A stretch of 64,000 nt of DNA from Pigmentiphaga sp. (lineage in GTDB: Bacteria > Pseudomonadota > Gammaproteobacteria > Burkholderiales > Burkholderiaceae_B): assembly GCA_023228945.1 (NCBI GenBank), contig JALOAI010000004.1:62001-126000 (forward strand), given 5' to 3'. Positions 59,465 through 64,000 of this stretch are shown piece by piece (the stretch's first letter is position 1; each line of letters begins with the position of its first letter). Under the pieces are notes generated by a model. The model saw nothing but the letters and a program-made list of their open reading frames with translations, ran no database searches and was not told the origin of the DNA. The translations under genes and the position numbers were made by a program.

Positions 59465-62400
59465 ATGCCGTCGTCGCGCTTCAATCTGTCGGCCTGGTCC
59501 CTGGCGCACCAGCCGCTCATGCGGTATCTCATCGTTGTCCTGCTGCTGGCGGGCCTCTGGGCCTACCAGAGTCTGGGGCAGGACGAAGATCCGCCATTCA
59601 CCTTCAAGGTCATGGTGGTGCAGGCCAGTTGGCCAGGCGCCACCGCCGCTGAGATGGCCGAGCAGGTGAGCGATCGCATCGAACGCGCGCTGCAGCGGGT
59701 GCCCTGGGCCGACAAGATCATCAGCTACACCCAGCCGGGGCAAAGCGTGACCATCCTCAACCTCGACGGCGCCGCTCCCGCCGCCGAGGTGCCGCAGTTG
59801 TGGTATACGGCGCGCAAGCAGGTGGGCGACATTGCCGCCAGTTTGCCCGACGGCGTGATCGGCCCGCGCTTCAACGACGATTTCGGCGACACCTACGGCG
59901 TGATCTACGCCTTCGTGGGCGATGGATTCGACGCGGCGGCCCTGCGCGATTACGCCGATCTCGCCCGTCAGGAACTGCTCAAGGTGCCCGATGTGGCAAA
60001 AGTGGATCTATTCGGCTTGCAGGACGAGCGGATCCATATCGAAATCTCGGGCCAGCGCCTGGCGCAACTGGGCCTGACCCTGGCCGATATCGCCGCACCG
60101 ATCGAGGCCCAGAACGCGGTGCAGGCGTCGGGCGTGCTGACCTTGCCCAACGACCAATTGCAGGTACGGGTCAGCGGCGCCCTTGGCAATCTCGACGACC
60201 TGCGCCTGATGCCGATCCGTGTACCGCCGCGCACGCTGCCCGGCGGCGAAGTGGTGGGCGGCAGTACGGTGCGGCTGGGCGAGATCGCGCAGTTGTCGCG
60301 CAGCTATGTCGATCCGCCGCTGAGCAAGATGCGCGTGGGCAACGCCGCCGGTGCCAGCGAGGTGATCGGCCTGGGAGTGGTGATGCGCAAGGGTGGCAAT
60401 ATCCTGGCGTTGGGCGAGAGTCTCGATCGTGAGCAGGCACGCATCCAGGCCGGCTTGCCGGTGGGCGTGGATCTCGTCAAGGTGGCCGACCAGCCGCGCG
60501 CGGTCGATCGTTCGATCGGCGAGTTCGTCAAGGTGTTGATCGAGGCGGTGGTGATCGTACTGGCCGTCAGCTTCGTCAGCCTGGGCCTGCACACCCGGCC
60601 GTTTCGCATCGATATGCGCCCCGGCCTGGTGGTGGCGCTCACCATACCCCTGGTGCTGGCCAGCACCTTTCTTTTTATGCAAATGCTGGGGATCAATCTG
60701 CACAAGATTTCGCTGGGCGCCTTGATCATCGCCTTGGGCCTGCTGGTGGATGACGCCATCATCGCCGTGGAGATGATGGTGCGCAAAATGGAGGAGGGCT
60801 ACGATCGCGTCAGCGCCGCCACCGCCATGTACGAAACCACGGCCTTCCCCATGCTGACCGGCACGCTGATCACCGCGGCTGGTTTTCTGCCGATCGCGCT
60901 GGCCAAATCGGCGGCTGGCGAATATACCTTCTCGATCTTCGCCGTGACCGCGCTGGCGCTGGTGTTGTCATGGTTTGCCGCGGTGCTGTTCACGCCGCTG
61001 CTGGGCCTTTGGCTGCTGCGCACGCCGGCCGTGAGCGGCGCCACGGGCGAGGCCGCGGCCGAACGCGTCTTCGAGACGCCGTTCTACCGCCGTTTCCGGG
61101 CACTGATCGGCTGGTGCCTGGACTTCCGCTGGACGGTGGTGGCAATCACCCTGCTGGCCCTGGTGGCCGGGGTGGTGAGCTTCCGTTTTATCGAGCAGCA
61201 GTTTTTTCCGGAATCCAATCGACCGGAACTCATGGTGGATCTCTGGCTGCCGGAAGGCGTGAGCTACGCGCATACCGAAGCCGAAGCCCGGCGACTGGAA
61301 GAATGGCTGTCGGGGCAGCCCGAGGTAGCGGGCTATATCAATTATGTCGGCATGGGCAGTCCGCGCTTTTATCTGCCGCTGGATGCCCAGTTCCAGCGCA
61401 CCAACCTGGCGCAGTTCGTCATTACGCCGCACGACGTGCCGGCGCGCGATGCGCTGCGCCAGCGCCTGGAGGCCTTGTTCCAGAATGATTTTCCCAATGT
61501 GCGCGGCCGGGTGCGGCTGTTGAGCAACGGGCCGCCGGTGGCGTATCCGGTGCAGTTTCGCGTCACGGGGCCCGAGCCGGGTGAAGTGCGGCGGTTGGCC
61601 GACGCGGTGAAGGCGATCGTGAGCGACGATCCCGCCACCCGCGGCGTCAACGATAACTGGAACAATCCCGTGCAGGTGTTGCGCCTGCACCTGGACCAGG
61701 ACAAAGCCCGCGCGCTTGGCGTTTCCACCCGGATGTTGCAGCAATCGGCGCAGATGCTGCTGTCGGGCGTGCCGCTGGCCACCTTGCGCGACGGCGATAA
61801 AAGCATCGCCATCGTGCTGCGCCAGCCGGCCGACGAGCGCGGCGCCATGACCCGGCTGGCCGAAACCAGCATCGCCACGCCAAGCGGCCATGTGCCACTG
61901 GCACAACTCGTGTCGGTGGCGCTGGAGTGGGAACCGGGCATCCTGTGGCGCTACAACCGCGACTACGCCATCACCGTGCAGGCCGACGTGGCCGGCGGCA
62001 TCCAGGGGCCCACGGTAAGCGCCCGCATCGATCCTCGCCTGGCGGAGCTGCGCGCGGGGCTGCCGCCGGGCTATGGGGTGGCGGTGGCCGGGGCGGCCGA
62101 GGAAAGCGGCACCGCGCAGCGGTCGATTGCCGCCAATGTGCCGTTGATGCTGTTCATCGTCATGACGCTGCTCATGCTGCAGCTCAACAGCTTCGGCCGG
62201 GCGCTGATGATTTACCTCACGGGACCGCTGGGCATCATCGGCGCCGCCCTGGCGCTGCTGATCTCGGGCTTTCCATTTGGTTTCGTGGCCCAGTTGGGCG
62301 TGATCGCGCTGCTCGGCATGATCATCCGCAACTCGGTGATCCTCATTGATCAGGTGGAGCGCTATGTGGCCGAAGGCATGCACCCCTGGCAGGCGGTGGT

Positions 62401-62599
62401 CGAGGCCGCGGTGCGCCGGGCGCGGCCCATCCTGCTCACCGCCGCCACCGCGGTGCTGGCGATGATCCCGCTGGCGCGTACCGGGTTCTGGGGGCCGATG
62501 GCGGTGTCGATCATGGGCGGGCTCCTGGTGGCCACCGTGCTTACCCTGTTGTTCCTGCCGGCGCTGTACGTGGCCTGCTATCGCATCCGCCGGCCGTAG
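59465..62599 (+). CDS. RND-family efflux pump (AcrB/HAE-like)
   Basis: A 1044-residue inner-membrane transporter with 12 helices and two large periplasmic loops. The proton-relay Asp pair is in TM4: GALIIALGLLVDDAIIAVEM. A duplicate half starts with DFRWTVVAITLLALV, and the C-terminal part has GFVAQLGVIALLGMIIRNSV. In the subfamily with MFP partners of the SmvA/YegN type the substrate varies; it cannot be told. The terminal gene of a two-gene operon. Confidence 0.92.
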   Translation: MPSSRFNLSAWSLAHQPLMRYLIVVLLLAGLWAYQSLGQDEDPPFTFKVMVVQASWPGATAAEMAEQVSDRIERALQRVPWADKIISYTQPGQSVTILNLDGAAPAAEVPQLWYTARKQVGDIAASLPDGVIGPRFNDDFGDTYGVIYAFVGDGFDAAALRDYADLARQELLKVPDVAKVDLFGLQDERIHIEISGQRLAQLGLTLADIAAPIEAQNAVQASGVLTLPNDQLQVRVSGALGNLDDLRLMPIRVPPRTLPGGEVVGGSTVRLGEIAQLSRSYVDPPLSKMRVGNAAGASEVIGLGVVMRKGGNILALGESLDREQARIQAGLPVGVDLVKVADQPRAVDRSIGEFVKVLIEAVVIVLAVSFVSLGLHTRPFRIDMRPGLVVALTIPLVLASTFLFMQMLGINLHKISLGALIIALGLLVDDAIIAVEMMVRKMEEGYDRVSAATAMYETTAFPMLTGTLITAAGFLPIALAKSAAGEYTFSIFAVTALALVLSWFAAVLFTPLLGLWLLRTPAVSGATGEAAAERVFETPFYRRFRALIGWCLDFRWTVVAITLLALVAGVVSFRFIEQQFFPESNRPELMVDLWLPEGVSYAHTEAEARRLEEWLSGQPEVAGYINYVGMGSPRFYLPLDAQFQRTNLAQFVITPHDVPARDALRQRLEALFQNDFPNVRGRVRLLSNGPPVAYPVQFRVTGPEPGEVRRLADAVKAIVSDDPATRGVNDNWNNPVQVLRLHLDQDKARALGVSTRMLQQSAQMLLSGVPLATLRDGDKSIAIVLRQPADERGAMTRLAETSIATPSGHVPLAQLVSVALEWEPGILWRYNRDYAITVQADVAGGIQGPTVSARIDPRLAELRAGLPPGYGVAVAGAAEESGTAQRSIAANVPLMLFIVMTLLMLQLNSFGRALMIYLTGPLGIIGAALALLISGFPFGFVAQLGVIALLGMIIRNSVILIDQVERYVAEGMHPWQAVVEAAVRRARPILLTAATAVLAMIPLARTGFWGPMAVSIMGGLLVATVLTLLFLPALYVACYRIRRP

Positions 62600-62713
62600 C
62601 GCCTGCGCTCGGCAACGCCGCGCGGCTGCGGGTATCATGTGTGCCTCCGCGCCCGCCATGATCCGGCCGCCGGCCCAGAGCCGGACGCTGCGCCGCTGTT
62701 TTGCCGTTACGCC

Positions 62714-63826
62714 ATGTCCCGCCCGATCGCCGCCCATATCGACCCCGACGCCCTGGCCCACAATCTCGACGCCGTACGCAGCACGGTGGCCGCGGCGGGC
62801 GGTTCGCCCAGAATCTGGGCGGTGATCAAGGCCAATGCCTACGGCCATGGCATCGAGCGTGTCCTGCCCGGGCTGCACCGGGCCGACGGCCTGGCCATGC
62901 TCGATCTCGACGAAGCCATCCGCTGTCGCGAAGCGGGTTGGGTCGGCCCGATCCTCATGCTCGAAGGCTTCTTCGAAACCGCCGATATCGCCTGGTACGA
63001 GCGCTATCACCTCACCGGTGTCCTGCACCACGACGATCAGCTCCGCATGCTGCGCGATGCTTCCGGACGGCACCCGATCGATGTTTTCCTCAAGCTCAAC
63101 AGCGGCATGAACCGCCTGGGTTTCGCGCCCGGCCGCTATCGCATGGCCTACGATCGGGCGCAGGAGCTGCAGCGCCGCGGCGTGCTCGGCACCATCGGCC
63201 ATATGTCGCACTTCGCCAGCGGCGACAACGCCGAACGCGTGGCCGCCGTGGTGGCGCTGTTCGATCGCGCCACCGAAGACATGCCGGGCCCCCGCAGCCT
63301 GTGCAACTCAGCGGCCTGCCTGGGATCGCCGCGGCAGGCGGCCCGCACCGATTGGCTGCGGCCGGGAATCTGCCTGTATGGCGCCACGCCCTTCGAGTAC
63401 CAGCCCAGTGCCGCCGAGCTCGGCCTGCGGCCCGCCATGCGGCTGTCTTCCACCATCATCGCCGAGCAACAGGTGCAAGCTGGCGGCGGAGTGGGCTATG
63501 GCGCGGCCTTCGTCGCCGATCGGCCCATGCGCATCGGCATCGTGGCCTGCGGCTACGCCGATGGCTATCCGCGCCAGGCGCCCAGCGGTACGCCCGTGGC
63601 GGTGGCGGGGCGGCGCAGCCGGCTGCTCGGGAGGGTGTCGATGGATATGCTGGCGGTCGACCTCACCGCCATGCCGCAGGCCGGGGTCGGCTCGCCGGTC
63701 ACGCTGTGGGGCGGCGATGGCGTGTCGGTCGACGACGTCGCGCAAGCCGCCGGCACCATCGGCTACGAATTGCTCACCCGACTGACCTCCCGCGTGCCGG
63801 TCAGCGTTGGCGCCTGGGAGGCATGA
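62714..63826 (+). CDS. alr: alanine racemase
   Basis: A 370-residue PLP enzyme supplying D-alanine for peptidoglycan. The PLP lysine is in WAVIKANAYGHG; KLNSGMNRLGF and the catalytic Tyr region GVGYGAAF and RVSMDMLAVD follow. The start is ATG 62714 (MSRPIAAHIDPDALAHN). The stop overlaps the radA start (ATGATG), so both genes are translationally coupled, an arrangement common in Burkholderiales. Confidence 0.95.
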   Translation: MSRPIAAHIDPDALAHNLDAVRSTVAAAGGSPRIWAVIKANAYGHGIERVLPGLHRADGLAMLDLDEAIRCREAGWVGPILMLEGFFETADIAWYERYHLTGVLHHDDQLRMLRDASGRHPIDVFLKLNSGMNRLGFAPGRYRMAYDRAQELQRRGVLGTIGHMSHFASGDNAERVAAVVALFDRATEDMPGPRSLCNSAACLGSPRQAARTDWLRPGICLYGATPFEYQPSAAELGLRPAMRLSSTIIAEQQVQAGGGVGYGAAFVADRPMRIGIVACGYADGYPRQAPSGTPVAVAGRRSRLLGRVSMDMLAVDLTAMPQAGVGSPVTLWGGDGVSVDDVAQAAGTIGYELLTRLTSRVPVSVGAWEA

Positions 63827-64000
63827 TGGCCAAAGCCCGTACCACCTTCGTTTGCCGTGAATGCGGTGGCACCTCGGCCAAGTGGCTGGGGCAGTGCCCG
63901 CACTGCCAGGCCTGGAATACGCTGGAGGAGCAGGCGGTGGCGCCTGCCGCCGCCGGCGGCGCGGCGCACCGCTTCGCCCCCTTGGCGGGCAGCAGCCCCG
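63823..64000 (+). CDS. radA: DNA repair protein RadA, partial
   Basis: The first 59 codons, beginning MMAKARTTFVCRECGGTSAK, with a C4 zinc finger (CREC then CPHC) that is the RadA signature at the N-terminus. The RecA-like ATPase and Lon-like domains lie beyond the window. Two consecutive ATG codons are possible starts (63823 and 63826). RadA processes recombination intermediates. Confidence 0.92.
   Translation, partial: MMAKARTTFVCRECGGTSAKWLGQCPHCQAWNTLEEQAVAPAAAGGAAHRFAPLAGSSP

Overview
The window is a high-GC bacterial chromosome segment, most likely from a betaproteobacterium of the order Burkholderiales, family Alcaligenaceae (Bordetella/Achromobacter-like). The reasons are three periplasmic Bug/TctC-type solute-binding proteins, a PriB gene inside the rpsF-rpsR-rplI operon, the dapF/acyltransferase/metK arrangement, and hpnCDE squalene genes. 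The family call is an inference from gene content, not from a database search.

Layout. 0-5.6 kb: dapF and two lipid A-type acyltransferases (minus strand), divergent metK and a DUF1289 gene, then rlmJ. 5.7 kb: tRNA-Arg(CCT). 5.9-16.2 kb: catabolic accessory genes: LysR regulators, class II aldolase, two Bug proteins, RidA, Tat-exported carbonic anhydrase, a twice-frameshifted CoA-transferase, an AidB-like acyl-CoA dehydrogenase and an amino-acid-type binding protein. 16.2-18.4 kb: a hipBA pair behind a very AT-rich operator region. 18.46 kb: initiator tRNA-fMet, followed to 22.7 kb by an island of broken genes (recombinase tail, vapBC-type pair, IS5, MarR, HicB and polyamine ABC transporter remnants). 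22.7-25.1 kb: PHB-depolymerase-like esterase, a decayed sigJ-type sigma factor, an AhpD-like protein and DUF3008.

25.2-37.2 kb is a bioenergetic block: a heme-copper oxidase (fused subunit I+III, and a subunit II that lacks the CuA ligands), DUF2231 and CopD-like membrane proteins, then an eight-cistron Mrp/Mbh-like cation antiporter operon in the order E-F-G-(A C-terminus fused to B)-C-D plus two further antiporter-like subunits. One of these is interrupted by an in-frame TAA; the other lacks the conserved TM5 glutamate. 37.3-50.5 kb is housekeeping: rpsF-priB-rpsR-rplI, dnaB, an AI-2E-type permease, PhoH, Bcp, a DUF498 gene, HdeD, alanine aminotransferase, hom, thrC and crcB. 50.6-51.8 kb holds a ParDE-like toxin-antitoxin pair and an MliC-like lipoprotein. 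52-58 kb holds the squalene genes hpnE-hpnD and hpnC, separated by an inserted SDR + Bug cassette. 58.2-62.6 kb is an RND efflux pair, followed by alr and the start of radA.

The most unusual feature is a set of repeats. A dispersed element begins exactly at the TGA stop codon of the upstream gene at four places (16.7, 51.2, 51.8 and 56.6 kb; the last is only a short head) and, in the three long copies, ends in a palindromic module. Three tandem arrays (80, 81 and 75 bp periods) share a common theme. At hipA and hpnE the repeat appears to supply the start codon and N-terminal codons of the following gene through an ATGA overlap.
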